DNA of 64,000 nucleotides from Agrobacterium sp. a22-2. GTDB lineage: Bacteria > Pseudomonadota > Alphaproteobacteria > Rhizobiales > Rhizobiaceae. The notes beneath the pieces were generated by a model. That model worked only from the letters and a program-made list of their open reading frames with translations, was not told the DNA's origin and did no database searches. The position numbers and the translations under genes are program-made. Location: NCBI RefSeq assembly GCF_012276985.1, contig NZ_JAAXMM010000001.1, positions 372,001 to 436,000 on the forward strand, given 5' to 3'. Below are positions 1 through 8,608 of this stretch, piece after piece (the stretch's first letter is position 1; each line of letters opens with the position of its first letter).

Positions 1-459
1 TCGCACCAGATCCGCAGCAAAATCGGCCTTCAGAAGCTGTGGCTCGCCGATCGGCACGCCATCGTCATCAAATGCCTGCGCATAGACCTCACCGCGCTTG
101 GCGTCGATTGCCGACAGAACGCTCTTCGCACCTGCCGTCTGGCGATAGGCCGCTGCCATGACCTGCAGCGTCGAGACGCCGACGATTTCGACGTCAAGCC
201 CGAGAGCGAGGCCGCGGGCGGCTGCCAGCCCGACTCGTATGCCGGTGAACGAACCCGGACCGATGGTGACGCCGACCCGCTCCACGGCCTGCATCGGCAG
301 ATGGGCAGCATCCAGCACCTGATCGATCATCGCCATCAGCTTTTCCGCATGGCCACGACCGATCGTCTCGCTGACCTCGGCCAGCAGGCAATCCTTGTCG
401 CTATCGTAAAGTGCGGCGGCGCAATCGACGCCGGCCGTATCGATCGCCAGAACGATCAT
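1..459 (-). CDS. tsaB: tRNA threonylcarbamoyladenosine biosynthesis protein TsaB (3' end outside window)
   Basis: The first 153 codons are visible; the gene runs off the left edge of the window. TsaB is an inactive paralogue of the TsaD/Kae1 ATPase and partners TsaD and TsaE in making the t6A base at position 37 of ANN-decoding tRNAs in the cytoplasm. The N-terminus shows the ASKHA start MIVLAIDTAG, and the glycine motif IGPGSFTGIRVG lies at residues 66-77, typical of the family. The ATG at 459 follows a purine-rich GGGGG stretch. It lies 19 bp downstream of nfu on the same strand, so the two are probably co-transcribed. Identification is firm; the missing C-terminus cannot be assessed. Confidence 0.93.
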   Translation of the reverse strand, partial: MIVLAIDTAGVDCAAALYDSDKDCLLAEVSETIGRGHAEKLMAMIDQVLDAAHLPMQAVERVGVTIGPGSFTGIRVGLAAARGLALGLDVEIVGVSTLQVMAAAYRQTAGAKSVLSAIDAKRGEVYAQAFDDDGVPIGEPQLLKADFAADLVR

Positions 460-478
460 CCCCCCAACCCGCCTTTGC

Positions 479-1039
479 TCAGACTGCTTCGACTTCCTGC
501 ACTTCCGGCACGAAATGACGCAGCAGATTCTGCACGCCGTGCTTCAAGGTGGCGGTCGAAGACGGGCAACCGGCGCAGGCGCCCTTCATGTTGAGGAAGA
601 CCTTGCCGTTGCGGAAACCACGGAAGGTGATGTCGCCGCCATCCTGGGCGACGGCAGGCCGAACGCGGGTCTCCAGCAGTTCCTTGATGGTCTGGACGAT
701 GGTCTCGTCGCCGGCATCGAAGAACTCTTCGTCGGATTCTTCGTCATTGGCGACAGCCGACTGCAGGACCGGCGCGCCGGTCATGAAATGCTCCATGATC
801 GTGCCGAGGATGGCCGGCTTCAGATGCGCCCATTCCGGGCCGTCCTTGGTGACGGTGATGAAGTCGTAGCCGAAGAACACGGCGCTGACGCCGGGAATGG
901 CAAACAGGCGCTGGGCCAGAGGCGAGTCCGCTGCACCGTCGACGCTGCGGAAATCCGCGGTTCCGGTCGCCATGACCACCTTGCCGGGCAGAAACTTCAG
1001 CGTTGCCGGGTTCGGCGTGGATTCGGTCTGAATGAACAT
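479..1039 (-). CDS. Nfu/NifU-type Fe-S cluster scaffold or carrier protein
   Basis: This is a 186-residue protein with an N-terminal Nfu_N domain (about residues 1-87, starting MFIQTESTPNP), an acidic linker (98-112) and a C-terminal NifU-like domain (about 112-182). The CxxC pair that binds a bridging 4Fe-4S cluster is C155/C158 in CAGCPSS. It receives or carries Fe-S clusters to client enzymes in the cytoplasm. Domain order and length match the Nfu proteins usual in alphaproteobacteria and mitochondria. The start is preceded by an AAGGAGAG ribosome site. An iron-responsive-looking palindrome overlaps its promoter (1077-1119), which fits its job. It is probably co-transcribed with tsaB. Confidence 0.93.
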   Translation of the reverse strand: MFIQTESTPNPATLKFLPGKVVMATGTADFRSVDGAADSPLAQRLFAIPGVSAVFFGYDFITVTKDGPEWAHLKPAILGTIMEHFMTGAPVLQSAVANDEESDEEFFDAGDETIVQTIKELLETRVRPAVAQDGGDITFRGFRNGKVFLNMKGACAGCPSSTATLKHGVQNLLRHFVPEVQEVEAV

Positions 1040-1076
1040 TGGGTCTCTCCTTGCGGCGTTACGGCGCGCATCGGTT

Positions 1077-1119
1077 TTTAGAATACTTCCAAAATAGGAG
1101 CATTGGCCCCCGCCGACAA
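1077..1119 (-). promoter_or_regulatory. nfu promoter with IRO-like (RirA-type) palindrome
   Basis: Read on the minus strand, TTGTCG (1119-1114), a 17-base spacer and TATTTT (1096-1091) form a plausible rhizobial sigma-70 promoter 50 bp upstream of the nfu ATG. On the plus strand, 1077-1093 reads TTTAGAATACTTCCAAA, a 7-3-7 inverted repeat with one mismatch. It resembles the IRO box bound by the iron regulator RirA (from memory TTTAGAA-N3-TTCTAAA). It covers the -10 edge and the predicted transcription start, a position suited to repression. The palindrome is directly visible; the regulator is inferred. Confidence 0.55.
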
Positions 1120-1154
1120 GTCACGAAATGATGATTGTCATCCGGCGGCAGCCT

Positions 1155-1646
1155 TTAGCACAGCGCGTCGATCTCTTCATTGGTCAAGCTGTCGGGTAGA
1201 ACCGTGACCGGGATGGGAAAAGCCGCCGTGCGTCCGGCGATCATGGAGACCAGCGGACCCGGCCCTTCCTTGGTCGAGCCGGCCGCCAGCACCAGAATGG
1301 CGATGTCGCGATCCTCCTCGATCAGTGCATGGATCTGGGTCGCGGCACTTCCCTCGCGGATGACGATTTCCGGCTCCGTGCCGATCGTTTCCCGCACAGT
1401 CTGGGCCGCCTTGGCCAAAGCCGCTTCGGCCTCTTCCCGCGCCTCGGCCCGCATGATCTCCTCTACACCCAGCCATTGCTGAAAATCCCCTTCGGGGATG
1501 ACGTAGAGCAGGACAAGGCCGCCGTTGGAGTTCTTCGCACGCCGTCCGGCATAGTGCACGGCACGATAGCATTCCGGTGTCCCATCGATCACCGCCATGA
1601 ACTTGCGCCGGTGACCTTCCAGACGCGATAGACGCTTAGAAACCAT
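1155..1646 (-). CDS. Universal stress protein (UspA family)
   Basis: This is a 163-residue single-domain Usp. It starts MVSKRLSRLEGHRRKFMAVIDG, where the first beta strand leads to the DGTPEC loop, and ends in the family's last strand (PIPVTVLPD). The upstream in-frame start at 1736 would add 30 low-complexity residues. The ATG at 1646 is preferred because GGGG lies a few bases upstream and the Usp fold begins right after it. Usp proteins are nucleotide-binding stress factors of uncertain mechanism. It sits between trpS and nfu on the same strand, 92 bp after trpS. The family is clear; the precise role is unknown. Confidence 0.85.
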   Translation of the reverse strand: MVSKRLSRLEGHRRKFMAVIDGTPECYRAVHYAGRRAKNSNGGLVLLYVIPEGDFQQWLGVEEIMRAEAREEAEAALAKAAQTVRETIGTEPEIVIREGSAATQIHALIEEDRDIAILVLAAGSTKEGPGPLVSMIAGRTAAFPIPVTVLPDSLTNEEIDALC

Positions 1647-1738
1647 TCGATAGCCCCGCCGCCAGATTACATTGCCGTCAATGTCAGCCCTCCGCCCGAA
1701 TCGAGCGGGGGCCGAGTTCCTCCCCAGGCGGGGCAACT

Positions 1739-2803
1739 TTACTGCACGAAACCGATAATGTCGCGGACTTCCTTCATGGTTTTTTCCGCCCTTTCGCGGG
1801 CGCGCTGCCCGCCGTCGCGCAGTACCGCGTCGATATGACCCGGATCAGCCATCAGCTTGCGCATTTCGGCGTTGACCGGTGCCAGGACGTCGACGGCCAG
1901 TTCGATCAGCGCCGGCTTGAACACCGAGAACTGCTGGCCGCCGAACTCGCCCAGAACCTCGGCCTTGGTCTTGTCGGCAAGCGCTGCAAAGATCCCGACC
2001 AGATTGTCGGCCTCGGGCCGGCCCTTCAGGCCGTCGACTTCGCTTGGCAGCGCGTCGGGATCGGTCTTGGCCTTGCGGATCTTGCGGGCGATCGTCTCGG
2101 CATCGTCCATCAGGTTGATGCGCGACAGATCGGAGGGATCCGACTTCGACATCTTCTTGGTGCCGTCCTTGAGACTCATGACGCGCGGCGCCGGGCCGTC
2201 GATCAGCGGCTCGACCATCGGGAAATAGGCATGCACCGGCTCTTCGCCGACCGTGATGTCGACGCCGTAGCCCGAGGCGCGGATCTTTTCCATGAAGTCC
2301 ATGTTGAATTTCATGGCGATGTCGCGCGCCAGTTCCAGATGCTGCTTCTGGTCGTCGCCGACCGGCACATGGGTGGCGCGGTAGACGAGAATGTCGGCGG
2401 CCATCAGGCTCGGATAGGCGAACAGACCCAGCGAGGCATTCTCGCGGTCCTTGCCGGCCTTGTCCTTGAACTGCGTCATGCGGTTCATCCAGCCGATGCG
2501 CGCCACGCAATTGAAGATCCAGGCGAGTTCCGCATGCTGCGGCACGGCCGACTGGTTGAAGACGATATGGTTCTTGGGATCGATACCGCTGGCGAGAAAG
2601 GCCGCGGTGATCGAGCGGATCTGTCCCGGCATGTCGTCATGGACGAGCTGGGCGGTCAGCGCGTGCAGATCGACGACGCAGTAGATGCAGTCATTATTTT
2701 CCTGCAGCGCGACGAATTTGCGGATGGCGCCGAGATAGTTGCCGAGATGGAGGTTACCGGTCGGCTGGACGCCGGAAAAGACAAGCGGTTTGAACGTGTT
2801 CAT
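1739..2803 (-). CDS. trpS: Tryptophanyl-tRNA synthetase
   Basis: TrpS is a class Ic aminoacyl-tRNA synthetase that charges tRNA-Trp in the cytoplasm. The protein is 354 residues. The HIGH-type signature is HLGN at residues 19-22, within [12 protein letters not shown]. The KMSKS loop is intact at 217-221. The start at 2803 is preceded by GAGGACGAT. It runs in the same direction as murJ and glnD further right and usp and nfu to the left, an order I recall as usual in Rhizobiales. Nothing is missing or unusual. Confidence 0.97.
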   Translation of the reverse strand: MNTFKPLVFSGVQPTGNLHLGNYLGAIRKFVALQENNDCIYCVVDLHALTAQLVHDDMPGQIRSITAAFLASGIDPKNHIVFNQSAVPQHAELAWIFNCVARIGWMNRMTQFKDKAGKDRENASLGLFAYPSLMAADILVYRATHVPVGDDQKQHLELARDIAMKFNMDFMEKIRASGYGVDITVGEEPVHAYFPMVEPLIDGPAPRVMSLKDGTKKMSKSDPSDLSRINLMDDAETIARKIRKAKTDPDALPSEVDGLKGRPEADNLVGIFAALADKTKAEVLGEFGGQQFSVFKPALIELAVDVLAPVNAEMRKLMADPGHIDAVLRDGGQRARERAEKTMKEVRDIIGFVQ

Positions 2804-2891
2804 ATCGTCCTCAATAGGCTGGTGGAGGGCCCCAGGCCCGAACGGGCCATGTAGCTAACGCGGCGGCTTATGCACCGCGAAGCGCGGAGGA

Positions 2892-3299
2892 TCAAGAGGC
2901 TGGCGGAACCGCGTGTTCAATGAGATCCCAGGTGTTGCCATAAGGATCGGCAAACACCGCCACAGAGCCATAGACCTCGTGCCGCGGCTCTTCAAGGAAT
3001 CGGACGCCCTTGGCGGACATAGCGGCGTGGTCGCGAACGAAATCATCCGTCTTCAAAAAAAAGCCCACCCGGCCGCCGGTCTGGTTGCCGATTGCAGCCT
3101 TCTGCATGTCGTTGGCGGCCTTAGCCAGCAACAGACCCGCACCATCGCCGCCCTTCGGCTTCACCACGACCCAGCGCTTGCCTTCCGGTTGAATGCTGTC
3201 CTCAAGGCAATCGAAGCCGAGCATATCGCAATAAAAGGCCTTGGCTCGTTCATAGTCGTCGACGATTAGGGCCGTGAGAAACAGCGATTGGACGGGCAT
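2892..3299 (-). CDS. VOC (glyoxalase/bleomycin resistance) family protein
   Basis: This 135-residue single VOC module has the pattern LTALIVDDYERAKAFYCDMLGF at the front and a C-terminal ADPYGNTWDLIEH strand whose Glu is the usual metal ligand. VOC proteins are metal-dependent lyases, dioxygenases or binding proteins; the substrate cannot be read from this sequence. The ATG at 3299 is chosen over an upstream start at 3377 because GGAG lies 8 bases before it and the fold begins immediately. It lies 88 bp upstream of trpS on the same strand. The family is certain, the function not. Confidence 0.82.
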   Translation of the reverse strand: MPVQSLFLTALIVDDYERAKAFYCDMLGFDCLEDSIQPEGKRWVVVKPKGGDGAGLLLAKAANDMQKAAIGNQTGGRVGFFLKTDDFVRDHAAMSAKGVRFLEEPRHEVYGSVAVFADPYGNTWDLIEHAVPPAS

Positions 3300-3667
3300 G
3301 CGGAAACTCCGAATTCTAGCGATTTTGCGCCTGCGGATTGCCAGCGTGAGTGACTTTGGCGAAGCAATGCGCTCCATTCAAGAGGTCTCGCAAAACATTC
3401 AAGTAACGTGAGTGCAGCCGCCATAACCATGAGAGGGATGGCCCCAAAAGGCCGCCGTCATGAGCGGGACAACCTCCTGAATCGAGACACCAAAAGGCAT
3501 GTTATTCCCAGGCGCTCTCGGAATAGATTAACGGTTGTTAGCCTTTAGGGCAGAAATCACCCTATTTCTGAGCAAATATCTCCTTATTTGCGCCTATTTT
3601 TGGAAGGAAATACCCCATCGAAACGACGAAGGCCTTTCATGATGAATGGCCCTGCTCGGGGGATACC
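3300..3667. other. Gene-free stretch with two tandem hairpins (3551-3591)
   Basis: There are 368 bp between the divergent VOC gene and the M15-like peptidase. On the plus strand, CAGAAAT (3551-3557) pairs with ATTTCTG (3564-3570) around a CACCCT loop. One base later, GCAAAT (3572-3577) pairs with ATTTGC (3586-3591) around ATCTCCTT, followed by TATTTTT (3595-3601). A further ACCTCCT lies near 3467. The area is AT-rich compared with its neighbours. It could be a small RNA with anti-Shine-Dalgarno loops, a terminator, or a 5' leader of the peptidase gene. I recognise no named RNA family. Confidence 0.4.
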
Positions 3668-4093
3668 ATGCGCCATACCTTTCGCGTCGCGCTCGCCTGC
3701 CTTTTGACGCTCAGCCTTCACGCCACCGTCCATGCCGGCGACAGCGAGAAACGCCGAACCACCAGCTTCAAGCATGACTATACCGCGGCCTATACGCTGC
3801 AGCGTGTCAGCGTGCGGGCCAGCTGCTTTCCCACCAAGCTGAAGGCCATCCTGGCCCATATCGCCACCGAGACTGGGCGAAAGCCCATGGTGACCTCAGG
3901 ACACCGGCCGCGGTCCGGCACATCCCAGCACAGCCATTGTTACGCGGCCGATATCCGTGTTCCGGGTGTGTCGGAAAGGAAAATTCTGGCGGCGGCGGCC
4001 ACGGCGCCCGGGATCGGCGGCATCGGTCGCTACTGCAACGGCATCGTGCATGTCGATATCGGCCCGAAGCGCAAATGGTCCCATTGCCACTAG
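3668..4093 (+). CDS. Peptidase M15-like (YcbK/DUF882-type) secreted zinc peptidase
   Basis: This 141-residue protein begins with a signal peptide (about 1-23, cleaved after VHAG or nearby), so it is exported. The catalytic signature of the M15_3 family is SQHSHCYAADI at 86-96, with H88 and D95 as zinc ligands, and HVD at 128-130 supplies the third histidine. Relatives cut peptidoglycan cross-links or stem peptides, and D,D-carboxypeptidase activity is the usual assumption. GGGGG lies 5 bases before the start. It faces murJ tail to tail with a 15 bp gap. Two cysteines (C91, C123) could form a disulfide in the periplasm. The exact bond cleaved is unknown. Confidence 0.8.
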   Translation: MRHTFRVALACLLTLSLHATVHAGDSEKRRTTSFKHDYTAAYTLQRVSVRASCFPTKLKAILAHIATETGRKPMVTSGHRPRSGTSQHSHCYAADIRVPGVSERKILAAAATAPGIGGIGRYCNGIVHVDIGPKRKWSHCH

Positions 4094-4108
4094 AGGGCTT
4101 TTACTGGA

Positions 4109-5677
4109 TCAGGCTTTGGGCTTGCGCTTCAAATTGCGCCGCAGCATGCCGAGATCGGCGCCGCCGATGGCAAAGGCGATGCCGAAATAGACGATCATGG
4201 CGACGCCCACCAGCGCACTAAGCGCACCAATCTGCTGCAAGAGCGGCGTTGCCGGCGACAGCCAGGCGCTCCACAGGTCTGAGAGATAGACCAGCACGCC
4301 GGCCATGGCGGCCGACGCGATCAACAGCCGAGCCGTGCGACCGGCCAGGGCCCATTCCCATTTCAGATCACCGCGCCACAGCAAGGTGGAAAACAGCAGG
4401 ACAGTGTTGATCCATCCGGCCGTCGCCTCGGCGATCGCGATGCCGCGCTCGGCCAGCAGCGGAAAGAGCGAGATTGCCAGCGCCGAGTTGACTACCACCG
4501 ACACGCCCGTAAAGCGCATCGGCGTCTTGGTATCTTCCCGCGCATAAAAAGCCGGCTGCAGCGCCTTGATCAGCACGAAGCCCGGCAGGCCGATGCCGTA
4601 AAGCGCGAGAATCGAGGCGACAACTTCGGTATTCTCTGCGGAGAAGGCGCCGCGCTCGTAAAGGACGCGGATGATTTCGTCCGACAGCACCCAGAGGGCG
4701 GCGGCGGCCGGCAGCGTCAGGAACAGCACGAATTCGATGGAGCGATTCTGGATCGTGGCCGCCTCCTTCATCTGCCCGCCTTTAAGCGCCCGAGACAGTT
4801 CCGGCAGCAGCACGACGCCGACGGCCACGCCGACGACACCCAGCGGCAGCTGGTAGATCCGGTCGGCATATTGCAAGGCGGCAATCGCGCCCTCCTTGCT
4901 GGAAGCGATCGCCTGGCCGATGATCTGGTTGATCTGGGTGATGCCGCCGGTGACGGCAGCCGGTACGGCCAGAATCAGCAGGCGCTTCACGTTCGGCGTG
5001 ATACGCGGAAATTTGAGACCGATGCTCATGCCGGCATGGCGCACGCCGGCATAGACGACCGCCAATTGCAGGACGCCTGCCACCAACACGGACCAGGACA
5101 GATACCACGCCGTCAATGCCGGATCGGCACCGATATAGAGCGCGTAGAACAGGGCGCCGATCATCACGACATTGAGGAAGACAGGCGCAATGGCTGCCGC
5201 GAAGAAATGGTGCAACGAATTGAGCATGCCGCTCATCATCGCCGTCAGCGACATGCACATCAGATAGGGGAACATGACCACGGCGAGCTTGACCGTCATC
5301 GACAGCTTTTCCGGATCGTCGGCAAAACCCGGCGCGATGACCCAGGCGACCAGCCAGGGCATGCAGAGTTCCATGGCAATGGTGATCAGCAGCAGCACCG
5401 AGAACAGGACGCCGAACACTTCCTCGGAGAAGCGCTTGGCACCGTCGATGCCGTTCGCCTCGATCTCCTTGGAAAACAGCGGGACGAAGGCGGCGTTGAA
5501 GGCCCCTTCGGCAAACAGCCGGCGGAAGAGGTTCGGAAAACGGAAGGCGGCATAAAAGACGTCGGCCATCGGCCCCGTGCCAAGGGCCGCCGCCATCAGC
5601 GTTTCGCGGGCGAAGCCGAAGATGCGGCTGCCGAGCGTCGCGCCGCCGACCGTCATGAACTTCTTCATCAGGCTCAT
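4109..5677 (-). CDS. murJ: Lipid II flippase MurJ (MviN)
   Basis: This is a 522-residue polytopic inner-membrane protein of the MOP exporter superfamily that flips lipid II to the periplasmic face for peptidoglycan synthesis. The N-terminus carries the family's MTVGGATLGSRIFGFARE segment, followed by hydrophobic segments consistent with about 14 helices. The C-terminus is short and basic (RNLKRKPKA). It starts 3 bp after the glnD stop codon, so the two are almost certainly one operon and may be translationally coupled. Length and features are normal. Confidence 0.96.
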   Translation of the reverse strand: MSLMKKFMTVGGATLGSRIFGFARETLMAAALGTGPMADVFYAAFRFPNLFRRLFAEGAFNAAFVPLFSKEIEANGIDGAKRFSEEVFGVLFSVLLLITIAMELCMPWLVAWVIAPGFADDPEKLSMTVKLAVVMFPYLMCMSLTAMMSGMLNSLHHFFAAAIAPVFLNVVMIGALFYALYIGADPALTAWYLSWSVLVAGVLQLAVVYAGVRHAGMSIGLKFPRITPNVKRLLILAVPAAVTGGITQINQIIGQAIASSKEGAIAALQYADRIYQLPLGVVGVAVGVVLLPELSRALKGGQMKEAATIQNRSIEFVLFLTLPAAAALWVLSDEIIRVLYERGAFSAENTEVVASILALYGIGLPGFVLIKALQPAFYAREDTKTPMRFTGVSVVVNSALAISLFPLLAERGIAIAEATAGWINTVLLFSTLLWRGDLKWEWALAGRTARLLIASAAMAGVLVYLSDLWSAWLSPATPLLQQIGALSALVGVAMIVYFGIAFAIGGADLGMLRRNLKRKPKA

Positions 5678-5680
5678 GGT

Positions 5681-8509
5681 TCAGGCCCTGGCTTTTTTCG
5701 GCGGCGAGACCGTTCGTTGCGGCGATGGCGCGATCATGCCGGACGGCATCCGGTCGCGCAATTCGTCGCTCTGTTCGCTCATCACAGCCTTCAGCCGTGC
5801 CATGACGCTGCCCTGGCGGTTCTCGTTGATGACCTTCTGGCCCACCAGATCGGTGACGTAGAAGGTATCGATGACCTTTTCGCCAAACGTGGTGATACGG
5901 GCCGAGTGAATGTCCAGCGACAGATCCGACAATACGGCGGTCACCTCGGCCAGCAGGCCGATGCGGTCGAGGCATTCGACTTCGACGACCGAGAACTTGT
6001 TGGACAGGCTGTTCGAGAAAGTGACATGCGGCGTCACGGGGAAATTCTTGTTCTTGCGGCGCCCCTTGCTGCGGGTGGCGATGACTTCGGGCAGGCGTTT
6101 CTTCCCCGACAGCACGTCCTCGATCATCTTGCCGATGGTCGCGGCGCGGCGCATCTCGTCCTCGTCGATCGGGAATTCGCGGTTGATCAAAATGGTATCA
6201 AGCGCCCGCCCGTCCGAGGTGGTGAAGATCTGCGCGTCTGCAATGTTGGCGCCGGCCGCGGCACAGGCCCCGGCGATGATCGACAGCAGGCGCGGATGGT
6301 CGGGCGACAGGACCGTGATCTCGGTAATGGCATGGAAGGAATGGGTCCTGACCATGGTCGCAAGCGCCTGGCCAGCCTTGTCGGCCTGGCGAATGAAATG
6401 GGCGTGGCGAACCTGGTCCTCGAGGGCTACCGACAGAAGATAGGGCTCGTAGTGCAATTTGGTGTAGGTCTTCTGGTCCTTCTGGCTCCAGTCGGCCAGG
6501 GCCTTGCCGAGCTGCTCGGCGGCATGCTTGGCGCGCTCCTTGCGCGACACTTCCGAGAAGCCGCCGGACAGAAGCAGTTCCGTCTCATAGTAGAGCGTGC
6601 GCAGCAATTGGCCTTTCCAGCCATTCCACACGCCTGGGCCGACGGCGCGGATATCGCAGACGGTGAGCACCAGCAGCATTTTCAGCCGCTCAAGCGACTG
6701 CACCTTTTCAGCAAAGTCGGTGATCGTCTTGCGGTCATGCAGGTCGCGGGTCTGGGCGACCATCGACATCAAAAGATGCTGCTCGATCAGCCAGGCGACC
6801 AGCTCCGTCTGTTTCGGCGAGAGGCCGAGCCGCGGGCAAAGCTTGCGTGCCACCTTGGCGCCGGCGATCGAATGGTCTTCCTGCCGGCCCTTGGCGATAT
6901 CGTGCAGCAGCACGGCGACATAAAGCGCCTGCCGGTCCTCGATGCCGGGCATCAGCTTGGCGGCCAGCGGATGGATCTCCTCCGTCTTGCCCTTGTCGAT
7001 ATCCGAGAGCACTTCCAGCGTACGGATCAGGTGCTCGTCGACCGTATAATGATGGTACATGTTGAACTGCATCATCGAGACGATGCGCCCGAAATCGGGG
7101 ATGAACTTGCCGAGAACGCCGGCCTCGTTCATGCGACGCAGGATCTGCGCCGGATCGCGCCTTGAGGTCAGCATCGACAAGAACAGCCGGTTGGCTTCCT
7201 CGCTGTCGCGGAAATCGTCATTGATCAACGAGAGCGATCGGGTGATGCCCTTCAGCGCGTCTGGATGAAACTCGAGGCCATGGATGTCGGCGACATGAAA
7301 GAGCCGCATGATGCTCATCGGGTCGTTCTTGAAAACGTCCGGATTGGCGAGCGCGATGCGACCGCGGTCCTCGATGAACTCGATGGTGCCGGGGATCTTG
7401 CGCGGACGGTTGGTGAAGCGGCCCAACACGCCGGACAGGCCCGGCGCGGCCTTCGCCTGCTGCTCCTCCAGTGTGGCGCAGATGATCCGCGTCAGGTCGC
7501 CGACATCCTTGGCAACAAGGAAATAGTGCTTCATGAAGCGCTCGACAGCCGAGAGACCCGGACGCGGCTGGTAACCAAGGCTCTGGGCGATCTCCGGCTG
7601 GATATCGAAGGACAGTCGCTCCTCCGGCTTGCCGGTCAGAAAATGCATGTGGCAGCGCACGGCCCAGAGGAAATCGTCGGACTTTTCGAACAGGCGCCAT
7701 TCCTGGCGTGACAGGACGCCGAGTTTCACCAGTTCGGCGGAATCGCGAATGTGGTAGTTGTATTTGGCAATCCAGAACAGCGTGTGCAGGTCGCGTAGAC
7801 CGCCTTTGCCTTCCTTGACATTCGGTTCGACCAGATAGCGCGTGTCGCCAGCCTTGCGGTGGCGCTCGTCGCGCTCGGCAAGCTTGGCGGCAATGAATTC
7901 CGGCGCCGTCTTCTCGGCCACTTCCGTATCGAAGCGCTTCTCCAGTTCGTTGACCAATACGCCGTTGCCGCAAATATAGCGCATCTCGAGAATGGACGTG
8001 CGGATGGTCATGTCGGTCTTCGACAGGCGGAGACATTCTTCCACCGTGCGGGTGGCGTGGCCGACCTTGAAGCCGAGATCCCACAGCACATAGAGCATGG
8101 CCTCGACGGCCTTGCGTCCATCGCCTTCGGATTTCGGCGGCAGCAAGAACAAAAGGTCGATGTCGGAGCCCGGCGCCAGCGTGCCGCGGCCGTAGCCGCC
8201 GACGGCCGCCACAGCCATTTCATTGCTTCGGTCGCGATAGACCTGATGGACAATTACCCCGTGAAGAATGCTGATCAACTGATCCTGAAGCCAGGAAATC
8301 ATCCGGGCGCAGTTCAGCCCGCTGCCGTCCTGGAACAGGCGGCGATGCGCCACTTCCCGGCCCTCTGCGCTGGCCTTCTTGAGAATCGGCAGCAGGGCGG
8401 CGCGCGTCTCCAGCAAGTTGCCGTTATTGCTTCTGGCCGCGGCTTCGCATTGCGCCTTCAGGCCCGCGACATCCAGAACGTCGCGATATTCGTCATCGAG
8501 CTTGGCCAT
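5681..8509 (-). CDS. glnD: PII uridylyltransferase / uridylyl-removing enzyme GlnD
   Basis: GlnD senses glutamine and adds or removes UMP on PII proteins, setting nitrogen status for the cell. The 942-residue product has an N-terminal nucleotidyltransferase domain with GSDIDLLFL, a central HD hydrolase domain with [12 protein letters not shown], and two C-terminal ACT domains (glutamine sensing), the second beginning near [11 protein letters not shown]. The ATG at 8509 is preferred over a TTG at 8596, because that TTG is the -35 box of a good promoter (8568-8596) and so would not be transcribed. It is followed directly by murJ. The gene appears complete. Confidence 0.97.
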   Translation of the reverse strand: MAKLDDEYRDVLDVAGLKAQCEAAARSNNGNLLETRAALLPILKKASAEGREVAHRRLFQDGSGLNCARMISWLQDQLISILHGVIVHQVYRDRSNEMAVAAVGGYGRGTLAPGSDIDLLFLLPPKSEGDGRKAVEAMLYVLWDLGFKVGHATRTVEECLRLSKTDMTIRTSILEMRYICGNGVLVNELEKRFDTEVAEKTAPEFIAAKLAERDERHRKAGDTRYLVEPNVKEGKGGLRDLHTLFWIAKYNYHIRDSAELVKLGVLSRQEWRLFEKSDDFLWAVRCHMHFLTGKPEERLSFDIQPEIAQSLGYQPRPGLSAVERFMKHYFLVAKDVGDLTRIICATLEEQQAKAAPGLSGVLGRFTNRPRKIPGTIEFIEDRGRIALANPDVFKNDPMSIMRLFHVADIHGLEFHPDALKGITRSLSLINDDFRDSEEANRLFLSMLTSRRDPAQILRRMNEAGVLGKFIPDFGRIVSMMQFNMYHHYTVDEHLIRTLEVLSDIDKGKTEEIHPLAAKLMPGIEDRQALYVAVLLHDIAKGRQEDHSIAGAKVARKLCPRLGLSPKQTELVAWLIEQHLLMSMVAQTRDLHDRKTITDFAEKVQSLERLKMLLVLTVCDIRAVGPGVWNGWKGQLLRTLYYETELLLSGGFSEVSRKERAKHAAEQLGKALADWSQKDQKTYTKLHYEPYLLSVALEDQVRHAHFIRQADKAGQALATMVRTHSFHAITEITVLSPDHPRLLSIIAGACAAAGANIADAQIFTTSDGRALDTILINREFPIDEDEMRRAATIGKMIEDVLSGKKRLPEVIATRSKGRRKNKNFPVTPHVTFSNSLSNKFSVVEVECLDRIGLLAEVTAVLSDLSLDIHSARITTFGEKVIDTFYVTDLVGQKVINENRQGSVMARLKAVMSEQSDELRDRMPSGMIAPSPQRTVSPPKKARA

Positions 8510-8567
8510 GGTGTTTACGGATATTCCCTTGTCTGGCCTGCTGTCGAAGGCGTTGACGATTGGCGCG

Positions 8568-8596
8568 CTATAACGCGTTTCGAGCGCGCTGGACAA
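8568..8596 (-). promoter_or_regulatory. glnD-murJ promoter
   Basis: On the minus strand, TTGTCC (8596-8591), a 17-base spacer and TTATAG (8573-8568) give a near-consensus sigma-70 promoter. The predicted start is about 50 bases before the glnD ATG at 8509. No sigma-54 (TGGCAC-N5-TTGC) site was seen here. Confidence 0.6.
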
Positions 8597-8608
8597 CCAT
8601 CTTAACCG

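Noticed and set aside
4871..7165. A 764-codon open frame on the plus strand opposite murJ and glnD
   Set aside because: It is antisense to two well-identified genes, has His/Arg/Gly/Asp-rich composition typical of GC-rich shadow frames, and shows no domain.
8510..8596. Longer GlnD N-terminus from a TTG at 8596
   Set aside because: The TTG is the -35 box of the glnD promoter, so it would lie outside the message.
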